Shown: positions 24,901-38,944 of the stretch, one piece after another | Numbering within the stretch: position 1 is the stretch's first letter | How the letters are laid out: each line of letters starts with the position of its first letter | Assembly: GCA_040954595.2 (NCBI GenBank) | Contig: CM082593.2 | Coordinates: 1,054,001 to 1,118,000, forward strand | Reading direction: 5' to 3' | DNA length: 64,000 nucleotides | Source of the DNA: Balanoglossus misakiensis | Taxonomy: Eukaryota; Hemichordata | Program-made: the position numbers and the translations under genes | Notes under the pieces: model-generated | Seen by the model: only the letters and a program-made list of their open reading frames with translations | What the model was told of the DNA's origin: nothing | Databases searched by the model: none

Positions 24901-27900
24901 GAATGGAGTGAGAGAAAAATGAAGAATTTTGTAAGAATCTAGTGTTAGACATCAGTTACTGAAAACATGTTAATTTTATCAGAAAAGCTGATGATTAAAA
25001 TAACAATTAGTACAAATTTGTAGTAAAATGCCATTGACTTTGATAATGACAAAATCATGCAGAAACATGTATCTATTCTCGACTATAGTCAGAATACTAA
25101 AACATTCAGTTGTCAGTAAATTTGGGGACCTTGAAAATTCTCAAATAGCAAAACTCAACCTGAAAAATTGACGTGTAAATGTCGAACTTACAATGTGATA
25201 TCCTGGCTGCTCAATGCCATACCAAATAGACCAACACTGGTATAAAAGTCAGAGAAGTATAAACATTACTAAAATGTCATCATACTATATGGTTTCTTGT
25301 TTAGTAAATTTAGTATTTTACGTGCTCAAAGAAACATCGTTGTCTGTCATGAGAGTGTTAATTTCATTTTTCCTTCACTCATGTTGTTATAATTTATAAT
25401 ACTATAAAGCAGAAAACAATCAAAACTTTGATTTACATATTTTCTTGTGCATAGTGTCAGTGATGAAGTGTGCACTTATACATAGTCTAACTCACCAAAG
25501 CACTGCAGTAGCTACAAGCATAATTGGTCTCCTTTTTCCATAGGGACTGACCATTCGATCACTGCAAGTCAACAAAACAGTGTTTCACACTCTTTGCAAT
25601 ACGGTACACAGATGTAGATCAGAATTCATGCAGCATATTCACATAGGCCTATTTGCAAAATATATATTTATTGAGACAATGTCAGTATCTATTTGTTTAC
25701 CAAAAATAGTATATTACTGGTATTTTGAAATTACCTTAACATTCCTATGAGAGGACCAGCTACTAATGAAAGTAAGGCTCCAACAGCGACAATACCACCC
25801 AGCCATCTCCCTTTGGCTGCCTGGCCAACCATGGTTTGAACCTGGGCAGGAATAACTGAAATTTGAGAAAAAAAACACAGATTCTGGTGAACAACTAATT
25901 TGTTTCCAATGTTGGTACTCGCTCAATCAATTGCAATTCACAACGGGGAAAATCTATCTGCTGTCTCAGTCTGTAAGTAAATGATGGTGATGATTACAGA
26001 TTTGAATATTCCACTTACCAACAACACATAGAGCCAGATACATCAGATTATAGCCATACCAAGTGAGATTCAACAGAACAAGTCGGCCATTACTGAGAGC
26101 TGTAAAGTCTTCATTTTTATCTTGCATATTTGAATAGGGGCTGTCGAAAATATATAACAGCATTCAAAGATATGAACCAATCATGTTGAAATTATCTGGC
26201 AGCTGGCAAAATTACATGGCTCTGAGCAAAAAAGGAGTGCTCTTGTGAAATAAGAAATCAATGCATGAAAATCATGAAAATTGCTGCTCGAATATCAACT
26301 TTAATTGGAGCTAAAGAGTCATGCACCTTGAAACTCAAAGTTTTCAACTTTTTCTCATGGCAAATTTAGATCATCCGCGCTTAAAATTGAGAATAAAAAT
26401 TGAGGGTCAGCATGTTTTAGTGTGATATTCACAAAATACAGGTCTTTCATATTTGTCATGAAATTGGGTTGTCTAATTGTTTCCTTTAGTTAGGAAATGA
26501 CAGATGTTTTAGATTCAGTCCATGTGGTGGAAATGTGTGTTCTATTCACGATGTACAATTCATACCAGTAACATTTCCTGAGTGTTAAAATAAAAAAACT
26601 AATGCATATGAGTCGTGTTTTATTTTTAGAATAAATGAAGTTGTGGGTTTTTGAGTAGACCAAACTGTAAATGTGTTTTAATCGGGCATGTAGTTTTTGG
26701 CAATGAGTGAAGTGACATGAAAAATATCCCATGTTAGATACTGGGTGAGGTTCTCTACGAAATTTACAATGCAATTTACAAGGATGAATGGTTTCTTCCA
26801 TTGCAAAATAATTTTCAATCACAAAGAAATATGAGCCATCATTTTCCACATGGAAGGACCTTTCAGAGCAATTTCTGACGGTAAATTAGGTTATCAGAAA
26901 AGATAGGTATGGATGATTACTGTAATGCCTGTGGCAGAGCCTGTGGCATCAAATGACAGCATTGTGCTGTACAAATTCTACTTGCCGTAAATTTTGAAGC
27001 TATTTTTCATTTTTAACATAAGTCCCATTGCATGTTGGGCACAGCAGATACAAAACATGTGACATGATAATCTGAACACATTTAAAATTTATGTTTCCCC
27101 CTAACAATATACTTCCAGCTATTGTTAAAGATGAACAATTACATAGTACATTATTCTTATCTATTGTTTATTGTCGTCATTCAGAAACAATTTAGCACAT
27201 CCACAAATCATGTCATATACCTAACAGTCTAACACAATTAGATTATTAAAATTTTATCCAGATTATTTGTCTTGCATATACATGTAAATTTAAAATATAA
27301 GTCAATTTAATAATGAAGATGAGCAACTAAAGAGCAAAATCATTTGACGTGAATGTTTGATCTGATATTTTCAAATAGACTTAAAATAGCAGTAATTGCT
27401 ACAGTTGTTCTCTGCTTGTCCCCTATTGATGACAGTGATCGATGACTCAACTGACTGATCTTTTTGTTTGTTTCCTGCAATGTGAAAGGTATAAGAGCAT
27501 GTATAGTGCGGCGATTGGAAACAGCTGTGTATAAGGCACTTGGCTGTAGGAAAGATGAATGCGATATTGTTTGTCTGGATGGATGGACGGCTGTCATTCG
27601 GAGCATGAAATAATTAGTATGATTTCAATTGAAAGTAGTCATGGAGACAAATAATCACTGGTTTTACATTACATTCATTTTGTAATGGACCTTGTTGACA
27701 AAATGGGTTACTAAATAATAATAACAGTAATACATGTAGTAAGACTGCATGTTGATATTCACTTATGTACAAATGTGACCATGAACACTTTCATGAGTAT
27801 AAAATTCAAACTTACTCAGAAAGTGAATTCATCTTCATTTCTGAACCATTAAGTACAGGGGTTTCTTCACTAAGAGCAGTTTTCTCGTTTTTCTCCATCT

Positions 27901-27906
27901 TGACTT
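21928..27906 (-). CDS. Major facilitator superfamily 12-TM transporter, 538 aa
   Basis: Coding exons in order: 27898-27816, 26140-26019, 25855-25735, 25561-25496, 25236-25192, 24871-24850, 24584-24365, 24133-24032, 23848-23772, 23556-23442, 23265-23157, 23035-22863, 22591-22502, 22339-22239, 22098-21928; 1617 nt in frame. The ATG (27898-27896) is eight bases into its exon, which starts at an acceptor, so a 5' noncoding exon lies upstream. TM1 is in exon 2 and TM2 in exon 3. The MFS loop motif SDR...YGKRRP (about 109-121) follows TM2, and the equivalent SDKWNRRKP is in the second half (about 405-413). A long extracellular loop (about 146-226) between TM3 and TM4 has an NAT glycosylation site and paired Cys. 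DVLPTDKDRAKD near the C-terminus resembles SLC45/GPH-like transporters. The substrate is unknown. The 22-nt exon is the least certain piece. Confidence 0.9.
24850..24871 (-). other. Predicted 22-nt micro-exon of the MFS transporter
   Basis: It is needed to reconcile phases: the TM3 exon ends with two leftover bases and the loop exon begins in phase 0. This segment, with AG before it and GTAAGAT after it, fits exactly and encodes EPVANST-type sequence. An alternative is to skip the TM3 exon as well, which would truncate TM3. Confidence 0.55.
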
Positions 27907-30490
27907 CTGAAAAACAAACAACAGAATTGAAAAACCACATGAACTCTCTAAGCTGCCAAAAAACACCAAGGGAATAAGGGTACCTAACACAGAGCTCATT
28001 TTAACAACACCTAAGTGTATTTTGCCATTTCTTTACACAGTTTTGATGAGCAGTCTCTGTCGCCATGGGAACAATCCTCTCGTGGATCTATAGACTTGTG
28101 TCTTTCAGCTGGTTGTTTGCTTTGGAAATTGTACAAGTAAGACTCAACAACTGATTTAATACACTGTGTACCGTACATGGGGATCTCATTTGGAATTCCC
28201 TTGGCGTGCATGGTTGACTTCATCAATAGACACTCATATATTATTCAGCATCTTCCATACATACTCACCATTTAATAAATTTTGTAGATTAAAGCACATA
28301 CCCCTACCTTCCAAAGATCTTGTCCCCAGAGACTGGGACATTCCCACGTACATTAACCGGCCAAAAATGATATAACACTCAGTGGTTGAGGAACACCCAA
28401 AAATAGCAGTGGAACTTGTCAACCTTGAAACCTATTGACGCTTCCAAATTCAGCATATTCTAATTTATTCTTTTCATGCAGAGAACGCTTTTTTGGTGAC
28501 CACCGCATGTTACAACAATAAAGGCAGATTGACCTGCATCTTCACAATTTTATCACAGAAATAACTCCATTGCACATCGGATATTAATCAAAAATAGATG
28601 ACCTGTATTCACAGGTACATAGCAATCAAAAGAGCTGTGGTGTCCTGACATGGATTTGCTGTTTTGCTGTTCACCTAATTCTTTATGATATCAATAACAC
28701 ACCGACATGGAAAATTTATTTTTCCTGGTCATTCAAAGATTTCCTAGTAATGTGTGTGTGTATTTGTGACTCTGTGCGTGTTTGGAATATTTGAACAATT
28801 CTAAAACGTATATGATTTGATCACTTTTAACACATACTTACCAATGAGACTTAACTTTAAATTTCACTCGAACAAAGGTAAATATCTGCAATACGTCGAT
28901 CCCTTTTGAGTCCCTTTCCTTGTGACAGATGTAACTACATCTGGAATTAAAAATAAATTGAAGGTTTCTGGTCATGGCATATTTCTATGTTTATATTAAA
29001 CTCAGTAACTGTAACTTTTATCTATTTTTTCAGTATCTTTCTCCCATTATCAACTCTAGACTATCACTACAACCACTGTGGTTTTTATCTCATTCATTAT
29101 TCATCAAAGTTGAATTTAATTTTAGACAAGGCATTTTAATTTCACTATCTGGACATTTTCATGTGATGAATGCATGTATGATGACATGGGCAGAACAGAT
29201 GTGCAATAAAAACACAGTGCATGCAAACAACATGATACAAATGATGACATCAATCTTAACATAACAGTCGTCATCTTTAAATGGTGGTGCATGAATGTTT
29301 TCACTAAGTAGTTCTGATTCCTCTGCAAGCTGTGATCAGTCTGCAAAGAACATGCATTTCTGTGAGAGAGATATAAAGCTTGATAATAGCCCTTGGGTAA
29401 TCGCATTTGTATTCTACACATGCCTGGCAGTTGGAAGTCTGGAAAGCTCAAATTTTGTGTGTCAATTCACACTGTACTTCGACGTCTTTACAAATTGTAT
29501 ATCATATTGGAAGAGAAATATATTTTATTAGAAACAGTTCCAGTGTTAGAACTAAAGCTTAAAATTTCCATTATAAGTAGAAGAGTTCCTATTTGCTATA
29601 ACATGGAAACATGTGTACTTTTATCTTCAAATAACTAGAAAAAAACAAGAACCAACCCAACCAACAATAGTCATTATAATATCTAAGATTTTATCATCAT
29701 GTTGCCATGGCAATTCTGTAAAGTGTAATTTCAGTAGACCTGAATACAGAGATTAAATTACTGGGTATGCATACTGATGACTTCTGGCATTTGCACCATA
29801 TGCTTCCTGTATTTCTGAATAAAATGTATGATTGGGATAAAAAAAACATGTCAATCATATCACCCTGTTCTTAAACAAATGATGTAAGGGAGGGGTAATC
29901 TATGTTTGTATTTTACAAAGCATTCTATATGATTCTGGTGCGGTACTATGATGAGCAAGTGTGCATCCTGAATTGCGAGTATGACATGAGCAAAAATTTT
30001 TATGTGAAAACCACCCATATCCCACTCTAAAAAACGTGTATACAATGAAATATGACTTTAAAAGTTGGCAGTATTTATTGTTAATGATCATGCATGTTTA
30101 CTGGCAAAGCAGAAATTGAAAATATTAATTTTGATGAAATATTTATGTGTGCAAATTAATATGACCCTGGATTAAATGCAGAAATATGTCAAACCGATTA
30201 TATTACTGACTGCAGAAAAAAACTTCAAGGTTGGTGTCTACCAGTCTACCATATACATGTAGTTCATAATCTTTCAATTACATGGTAACTCACAATTGGC
30301 TAGTTTAAGGAAATTTGGAGCTAATTTTTGAAGGCCATTGTAATTTGCACGCCACATGAATTTTTAGTTCTCGACTGAAGGATTTTGTTCTGTTTGTCTT
30401 GTTTCAATATGAAACTTCTTCAAATTACCGGGATTATTTGACAGTAAAAAGTAGTACCGGGTATATTTTTATAACCTATTCTGTTGTGTT

Positions 30491-30540
30491 GTTTTCTATG
30501 GTGAAGTGGTTCCTCTTGAGAGGGAACTGGGTGTGATGTA
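30491..30540 (+). mobile_element. Fragment of the TTAA MITE-like family
   Basis: GTTTTCTATGGTGAAGTGG, a CTCTTGAGAGGGAACTGG run and GTGTGATG match the right half of the 94-bp element at 14309. No left end is preserved. Confidence 0.45.
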
Positions 30541-31423
30541 ATTGATTGATTCAATTTGACTGACATTCAATTTAGCAGGTGCTAATTAATCAAGTGTCTA
30601 TAACAACATAAAATATATCTGAGTACAAATGGACATTTCCATCTTGTCAATAAGTCTCTACTGTACTGATACGTGTAACTTAAAAGCCTTAACATCTATT
30701 TCATTAATTCTTCATATCCTTCACTATGCATATGCATGTGATGTACATCGGATTTAATCACAAAGAAATGTGATTGAATATTCCCTAAAACTTTAACCTT
30801 TAAAGGCCAAATTACGCAGGATAAATATATATAGTTTTCATCATTTTATCATCTTTACATGTATGGATAAAAAAATAGCTTTACACACAGAATCAAAAAT
30901 TGACAAGAATATATGACATGGAAAATTGCAATATCCATTATTATTTATATTTTATTACCAACAGAAAACTGATATGTACTGCAGGGCCTACATTTAATCA
31001 TCAGTGACTCTCATGGCAACCACTGCAGGCAATAGTTTCCATGACAAACTCATTTTTTATCTTATCAGCAGAATGACATGACAAGAAATAAGTTTATAAC
31101 ATAGAACAATTTCCATTTTGATTCATATTATAATTCCGTCTGAAATCTTTGCCGTGAATTTTAAAATATCCTAGGTACATTCTTACAAGCATAAAAACTT
31201 ATTGCAGCACACATGTAGCACATGTATACCCATTACCCAGTATGTTTTATGAAATTATGACCTTCACTCTTTAGTTTTACTTTTCATCTCCATTCAATCA
31301 TATCACCATTATGATGAAAATATTAATAATTAATTAGAGTTATCACTGATGGTGTTTCATTGAAAAAATCACTCTAAACCACCATTTAAAAAATCCCTGG
31401 TATTTTATTTCTACACTTTTTTT

Positions 31424-31506
31424 ACTTTCACCCTATTTCCTTCTGAGGAGGTCCGACTTTACCATAGAAAACAATGGATTAGGACCAAACCATGGTGCCG
31501 AAAAGG
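31424..31506 (-). mobile_element. Reverse copy of the TTAA MITE-like family
   Basis: ACTTTCACCCTATTTCC, CCATAGAAAACAATGGATT and GGACCAAACCATGGTG form the reverse complement of the 14309 element. The ends are degraded. Confidence 0.6.
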
Positions 31507-33067
31507 TCAAACTGCGTGTCACTTTGAAACATACATGTACCATATTTTGCCGCAACAAATTTAGCAAAAAATTCACTTTCTGCTTTTAGTATAACCGATC
31601 TGATAAAGTGTCTTTTGTTTATAGTCTTCGCCAATATTTTCAACCAACGATACCGGCAATGCGTCACATTTTCTGTGACTGGTATTTAAAATCACTTTCA
31701 CCCTGACCAAGAAATAAAACAAATATAAAACAATGAAATCCTATTTTCATTTTTTGAAAGAATTAAGGTTAGTAACTGTAATCCTATTAAACTATTAATA
31801 TTCAAAATAGGCAACATGGTTTCAATGAAATGTGAGTTTCGAACCGACGGGTATTAGTTTTTTTTTCATGATCAAATACAGAGACTTAATAATCATTGTT
31901 TAATTGCTCATTCATAGTTGATCACAAATGTCAATAATTACAAAGCAAAGGTGTAAGATAGATAAATATCAGAATGAATTTATTTTTCAGACTTACCTTC
32001 AATTTCCCCCAAATGATTTCTGTTCATACATGGTTATGAAATGAAACGGGTCTGGTAACATCTGTCTCCAACATAAAGCTATGCACGGCAAATCTATGAT
32101 GAGAGAAAAACACCACATGCATACGACAAGAGGAGGGCTGTACCATTGGTCGGAAGGGGAGAGAAGGTAAAAGAGTAGTCTGTACCATTCTTTGCAAGGG
32201 TTTAGATAATGGTTTTAGTTTCCAAATAACCATAGTGATGGCTCCCTTCTACTATAAAGGGAAGCATTTTCATTTATACTGGATGATGCTGCATCATTTA
32301 CAGAGTACAAAGTAACAGTTGGTGAAAACTGCAGTATGAATGAATATGTTTCAACATCATTCTCTGTAAATTTGGAAAGATTTCATACAAAATACAGGTG
32401 TTGTTTCTTATAAGGTTGCAATCAGTAAAAAAATTTGCAAGAAAGTAAAGTAAAGGTATTTTTATAGTTGCTATTTAAAATTAAGTCAATTTTGCTTTTA
32501 ATTATCTGGTTATTCCCCATCCGTGTTTTTCACGCTCTATCTTGATGTATCTATTAATTTATATGAAAATATATTAGACCTTCATTATGAGTCGAGCGTC
32601 ATTGATAGATAACCTTGTGTAATTGAGTTTATACATGACTCTAGTCATGCATGATTATATAAACATTAATGAATCTGTGATTGGTTCTTTTATTTAACAG
32701 AAAATAAGACAATGGTAATACTGGTACATCTTATTCTCAAGATCTTCCATACATAAGTACAGAGGGCAGACTTTTATCTCAACATTATCTCAACAACGCC
32801 TGTCTGGTTTCTCTTTCCGAAGTAAATTTGCATCGGCCGAAGTCGGGGATATTCGACTATTTCCGTAACAAATCGGCTAGGTTCGGGATTCTCCGTGCGT
32901 AACACGAGGGACGGGGAAAGGTAATGCATTGCTGGTGTGATTCAACTCCTAATGTTGCTCTGTTCGGCCAGAAATTGTTTTTTCAGCCACAGCTGTTGAG
33001 TGCAATACCCTCATTTTTATTGGCAATACTGTTTTGTCTCTACAGGGTAGGGATTCACTAATTTTTG

Positions 33068-36000
33068 ATGTTAACAAGAGCTGTCCTGAGAAGTAGGCCG
33101 TTAGTACGTGTTTCGCTTTGTTCGCAACCAAAACGGTCGAGTATTGACTGGCGACGTCGATCAATCCAGCATCTTTCATTTGGCTACGAAAATTCGTTGG
33201 ACCGTCCACAATTACTTAGAGGAAGTGAAGTGAGTATACTGCAATTATCTAAACTGTGGCAGTTGCAAATTTATAATTTGTTTTGGAAGGTTGTGAGAAA
33301 CTGACATACATTAATATGCAAATTACAATGTACATAGGCGAAAGTGGGTCACTTGCATTTGGGCCTCATTTGGCATATTGCAAATCACTTCTCTGGACCC
33401 AGAACTGACGTAACTACACTTTGCTAATTATTGTTTATTTTTATTGAACTATAGAGATCCTTGTGCCTTTCGAGTTTGAATTTTTCAACGGACAATTTCC
33501 CGCCTTTACCCCCATATCAACCAAACAAAATGGCGGAAGAAAATGACGGTAATGTCATCAGGGCACGTGGTTTACCATGGTCAGCAACAAACAAAGAAGT
33601 GTCAACGTTTTTTAAAGGTAATTATGAAGAGACCTTGAATTCAAACTCGTTGAAACAGCTTAATGGTTGGTGATAACCCTTGTAGTTTAAGATCTTTGAC
33701 AAGTTGACACATGCATGTACTAGCTTTCATAGCTGGCAATGTAAGAATGCAATAGACATATTCTTTGAATAAAAGCTCTTATTGAAATTTGTTGAATGCT
33801 GCTATGATGTTTAGGCAATGATGTATAACTGGCAATATCTGTAATCACACTAATTTGTATTTTCTGTGTTTGCCCCGTAGGTTGTAATATAGTAGGTGGG
33901 ATGGATGGTATCAAATTCACTTACACAAAAGAGGGCAGGCCGAGTGGAGAGTGTTTCATAGAATTAGAAACTACTGAAGATGTCAATCTGGCACTGGAAA
34001 GGCATAATGCCCACATGGGACACAGATATGTTGAAGGTGGGTGTCACGTTGTGCATAATTCTTGCAAGGTTACCTTCTTGTATGCTCGCAAAGGGTTAGT
34101 GATCATTACAGCCATAAGAGAATGGTATCCTATGACAGAATACTGCACAATCCTCTGTCATTTTGACCTTGAATACAACAAATATAAACTTCTTGAAATT
34201 TTGACTGACTGAGAATATTAACCCTGGTATGAGAATTTGGCCTTTCACAATATCAGTTGCTTTGATTCTTTCAGTGTTTCGGTCAAAAAAGACAGAAATG
34301 GAGTACGTTATTAAGAGGAGTGGACCAAACGCAGTACAAGACAATGACGGCTGTTGCAGGTTGAGGGGTTTGCCGTTCGGTTGTTCCAAGGAGGAGATAG
34401 CACAGTTTTTCAGTGGTAAGGTCACTGTTTTATTTGTTTGTCTGATACTTTCCATGGTAAAAAGATTATTTTTGTCACATTGCTTGGGATCATTTCATTC
34501 TGGCATTATGTAACATAAATTAATCATACATGCATATTTTTTCATGTATGGTTGTATTTATGAACGGGAAAATATTAATGATAACCCCTCCCTTTTTGTT
34601 CATAATAGGAAGCACAGATCAAATAGTTTCTAACTGGGACAATTCTAGGCTAATTAGCCTAGAAATGTGAAAACAATATCACAGACACTTAGGATACAGA
34701 AATTATAGACAAACTGCACACATGATTAGCTTGCAGTAGTTCAAACTACATGTATTGTCAGTGCTGTGTTTGTGTGAAATGATACCCCTGCAGTATCTGA
34801 GCATCTTTACCCATTCATTATCACATAACCCAAAGTGCCGCAGCCTTGCCACATCAAACTAATTGTGCCTCATTTCAAGGGTGAACAAAGTCTAGATCCC
34901 AAGATCACTACTAACCATATGTGTTTTCCTATCACCGTATGATTAGTCGAAATTACTACCCTGTTATAAAATCTGCACTTGCGCTGTTGGGGTTTTTGCT
35001 CATCCATGCATCTGCGACAATTTCTGGGAAGGGATGCAAATCATGTCAGCACATAATGCAATGCTGCACATCGGAATAAGACAGTTGTTGATTTAACTTC
35101 ACACAGGGTAATATTCATGACTCAACACTGCTGAATATATAACATGAGGGGTAACTTGTCCTCCTCAATGCATTCATGCTTTGGTTTTTTGTAAAATCTG
35201 TGTGCTGGCCCACTACCACAAACTGTATGACTGCACACATGTATATATCCTGCCTTTGCAGCACTCAGTTCCATATATTACGTTCAAAGGTATTATGTGC
35301 CTCAAAATAGTTTGTGCCATTTGAAATGTTGGTTAATTCATTGCGTCATGTGGTGGGTTTCTGCCACGCCTTTCCCTTGGGGAAAAGGTGATTAGATTAC
35401 ACATAGAGGCACATTTTACCTTCAGTATTAGCTGTCACTGACGGCCATTTGAAATGTTGATTTACAATTTGCATTCTTCTGGGTTGGTTACATCTAAGGG
35501 TTGGAGATAGTGGCCAACGGGATTACACTACCTACAGACTACAATGGGCGGAGTACGGGGGAGGCCTATGTCCAATTTTCCACAAAGGACATTGCAGAGA
35601 AGGCATTAGGGAAACACAAGGAAATGATAGGGCACAGGTGGGATAAGTGGTAACCTCCGTGGTACTTCCTTTACATTATATATTGACCCAACTGGGGACT
35701 TTCATGTTAATCATCTGTACAGTACAAAAAAAAAGATGATGGAAGAAATATGTGTGGGAAAGGTTCAGTTTCTTTGAGGTGAGATGCAAATTGTCTTCAA
35801 ATGGAGCTCATGTGTTTTGAGACTTGTATGATCAAATGTAAAAACGATGAAATTCCTCTTCCATGATTAGTCATAATTTATTATAATGCAGCATGTAAAA
35901 GATGACAATTATGTTCTACCAAATAAAGTGGGCCTTTTCCAGACCATTAAAACAGATTTGCACCAAGTCATTGGATTGTCCATTTGTTTATTGTTATCTA

Positions 36001-38944
36001 TTGTTATGCAAAGCAAGTTCAAAACTTTGATGATCCACTGGTTTTATTTGAAACAATTGTACTAACATTCCCGTGACTGAATGTTTAAATTTTTTTATTT
36101 TATTTCATTTGGCTAACAATTTTGTTTACTTTGTGCATGTTGGTTGTAGATGTTAGTTATCTGTACTAGATCCACCAAGCTTTGCCTAAGATGTGATGTT
36201 TTGCTTGACAGAAGTAGTTGCTTTCAGTCTCACAATATCCTTGCAAGAGCCACATTTTGTTTTCCAATCTTTCTAGTCCTTGGGAATGGTGCAGATAGGA
36301 AAGGGATTAGTATATGGGTTAATCTGGTGGATTTAGTGCTGCTTTGAATTCTGGGTATTAACTTGACTTGTATCGCCATTTTCCTAGGTACATTGAAATT
36401 TTCAAAAGTGGCAAAGAGGAAGTACGTGCTGCAATGGGTCTGAAACCTCGTCCATTGATGAACAGTCGGCCTGGTCCGTACGACAGATTTGGAGGTGGCG
36501 GTGGTTGTGGTGCTGGCGCTGGTGGAGGAGGTCCGCGAGCATTTGGGCGTGGTGGTGGAGGTGGTAGCTCTGGTTACGACAGGAGGTACAATCGAGGAGG
36601 ATATGGAGGTATGTGCTAGCAAAAAGAACCAGTTTTTGATTCCCACTAGTGTATGTAATCTGTTGCATCTATGTATCTACGTAACATTCTGGAATTTTTC
36701 TTTGATGAAAGAATATGAATACATCATTATACAGGCAAGTTTTGTCTATTCCAAGAAGATTTCATTGGAGTGTACAGTATCATACATTTACAAAAAAATG
36801 CATGCTGGTTTTTAAATGGAGAAAAATGTTCATTTTGTAGGATATGGCGGTGGTTACGATGATGACTACGATGGCTATGATGATGATTTCTACAGTGGCC
36901 CTCAGAGTAGTGGTGGGGGTGGTGGCTATGGTCAAGTTGGTATGGGTAACATGAGACGAGGACGTGGAGGATATGGTGGAGCTCAGCGTGGAGGACGAGG
37001 TGAGATTGGCAGGAGTAGCAATATACGTATCATGAATATTACAGGAAAGCTTAGCCAAAGAAATGATGTTATGGTGACTGTGAAACGAGATAGATTGTTT
37101 GCTAAATGTCACTTCAGCTACGAAAACTAGACATGTCTACATTCTGTAACTTCTTAGGGGCTCCTCAAAAAGGCCTGTGGGTGTGAAGGAAAAATTATGA
37201 ATGTCACTTCCATGACCTATGAAAGGTCAGAGGTCGAGGAAAGGGGTCTCAAAAGGAATACTGGAAAAGCCTTAATTTCATAACACATTCTTGATCTGTT
37301 GTATCATTGATGCGCTATGAAAGAGTGATTGAGGTTTAGTGTGTGTGGTCAAATTCAATCCTTTGATTGAATTGATATTCTATATGTGCTGTAACAGGGC
37401 GTGGTTATTATTCAGGACCAGGTAGCGACCGTTTGAAGGTAGAAGGCTATGTCGGCACCACCGGCCATGTTGTGCACATGAGGGGATTGCCATTCAGAGC
37501 AACAGAACAGGATATCAGACAGGTGAGGCTTTCCTACAATTCTGGTCTGTGGCCAGTGTTTCTGTCCCGTGGTAACACTGGGTTTGTAGAAGTTGTAAAA
37601 CTAACTGATTTCAAATAAAGTTTTACAAAATTACTCATTCACTTTCTGCTCTTAAATAAGTACCACTGTTTGGTAAATATTTCATTTCAAACTTGGTTGT
37701 ATATTGACAAAACCTCAATTTTCCTGATTCCAGTTCTTCCAGCCCATCGTTCCAGTCAAAGTGCATATCCAGTTTGAACCAAACGGAAGAGCGTCGGGCG
37801 AAGCAGACGTCGAGTTTGCAACTCATGATGACGCTGTTGCTGCCATGTCGAAGGACAAAGCTAATATGTCACACCGCTACATCGAATTGTTTCTGAACTC
37901 CTCGCAAGGATCATCATCTGGTGGAGGAGGAGGAGGTGGATTTGGCAGTAGTGGTGGCAGTGGTAGTATGGGAATGGGTGGTAAGTGAAACTTTTTCCCA
38001 CATCACTGATGTTGTGAGGAAAGTTCCAGGTTTCCAATCAACTGCCCTGCCCTTGTGTGGAATCAAAACTTTCAAAGGAAGTAAAGCATCTTCAAAGTAT
38101 TGCTTCGATTGAAGTTGAAATGAACCTGTTACTTCGCCAAAGTGAAAAATGGTTACCCCAATGTTACCTCCATATATCATGTGTTTTGTTCATAGTAAAA
38201 AGTGGGAGACCACATCATGTGTACATGAAGTAAAATCAATGCATTTAAAATTATAGTTAAGTCAATAAACTGCTCAACCCAGAATCTTGGCATTTAGATT
38301 GGGATTTTGATTAGATTTGATACATTTTGATTTCAGTTTGACTTTTGTATACAGTTGTGGTCTTTCTTAGCTTAGAGTTGAGGTCAGTCACGCAGAATGG
38401 TGATAAACATTGTGGACGTTCGCCCGAGACACCAATGTTTTCTGCGTTCTGGTTCCTTATAGGTCAGTCAGGGTTTGGACAAAGTAGCCAGTCAGGATTT
38501 GGAAATCAAGATGGTGGTCTGATGAACACTGGTATGGGAGGTAACATTGGTGGCGGTGGTGGTGGTAGTCTTGGTGGTTCTGGCAGTGGTGGTTCCAACA
38601 ACAGTTTTGGTGGTGGTGGTGGTGGGTTCCAAGGTGAGTTTCTAGAGGTGTAAAGATGGCCATCCACTTGTCATGTTTGCTGTGAGGTCTCATCAGGGAT
38701 AAGGAGGAATGATTGTTTGAACTTGTGTATATCTGACATAGAATTGTCCTTTCTTTTGACTCAAGGTAACCAAGGAGGAGGTATGGGAGGACAGAGTGGC
38801 TTCTTTGGGAGTAGCGGTGGCAACCAGATGGGATCATCCGGAGGTGGCATGGGAATGAACATGAGTGGGGGAATGGGAGGAGGAATGGGGTCCGGAGGAG
38901 GCATGGGACAAATGGGACAAAATTCAGGATACGGAGGCTTCTAA
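33068..38944 (+). CDS. HNRNPH/GRSF1-like: hnRNP H/F-GRSF1-type RNA-binding protein with three quasi-RRMs (620 aa long form, 541 aa short form)
   Basis: Exons: 33068-33229, 33455-33617, 33881-34036, 34275-34415, 35499-35637, 36388-36608, 36841-36999, 37398-37522, 37734-37980, 38463-38633, 38766-38944; 1863 nt in frame. qRRM1 (about 88-165) has RGLPW and GHRYVE. qRRM2 (about 188-265) has [12 protein letters not shown] and GHRYIEIF. qRRM3 (about 405-480) has [10 protein letters not shown] and [14 protein letters not shown]-type Gly/Tyr/Arg region lies between qRRM2 and qRRM3, and a Gly/Met-rich tail ends the protein. qRRMs bind G-tracts and regulate splicing and RNA stability. Two starts are possible. 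ATG 33068 gives an Arg-rich N-terminus without acidic residues for 27 positions, like a mitochondrial presequence. ATG 33530, in an AAAATGG context, gives the usual short form. The next gene set (RBM22, MOB1) supports GRSF1 ancestry. Confidence 0.95.
34416..35498 (+). other. Long intron of the hnRNP H/GRSF1-like gene
   Basis: Interrupts qRRM2 between its first helix and the rest of the domain. I see no exon or repeat inside it. Confidence 0.7.

Larger units (their letters stand above)
27907..33067. other. Head-to-head upstream region of MFS transporter and hnRNP H/GRSF1 genes
   Basis: About 5.2 kb without coding exons. Two strong minus-strand donors are candidate ends of transporter 5' untranslated exons: GTAAGTATGTG at 28841-28831 (possible exon 28842-28885) and GTAAGTCTG at 31996-31988 (exon ending at 31997). 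Shared promoter sequence is therefore probably between about 32.0 and 33.0 kb. MITE-like copies lie at 30491 and 31424. Nothing else is recognised. Confidence 0.5.
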
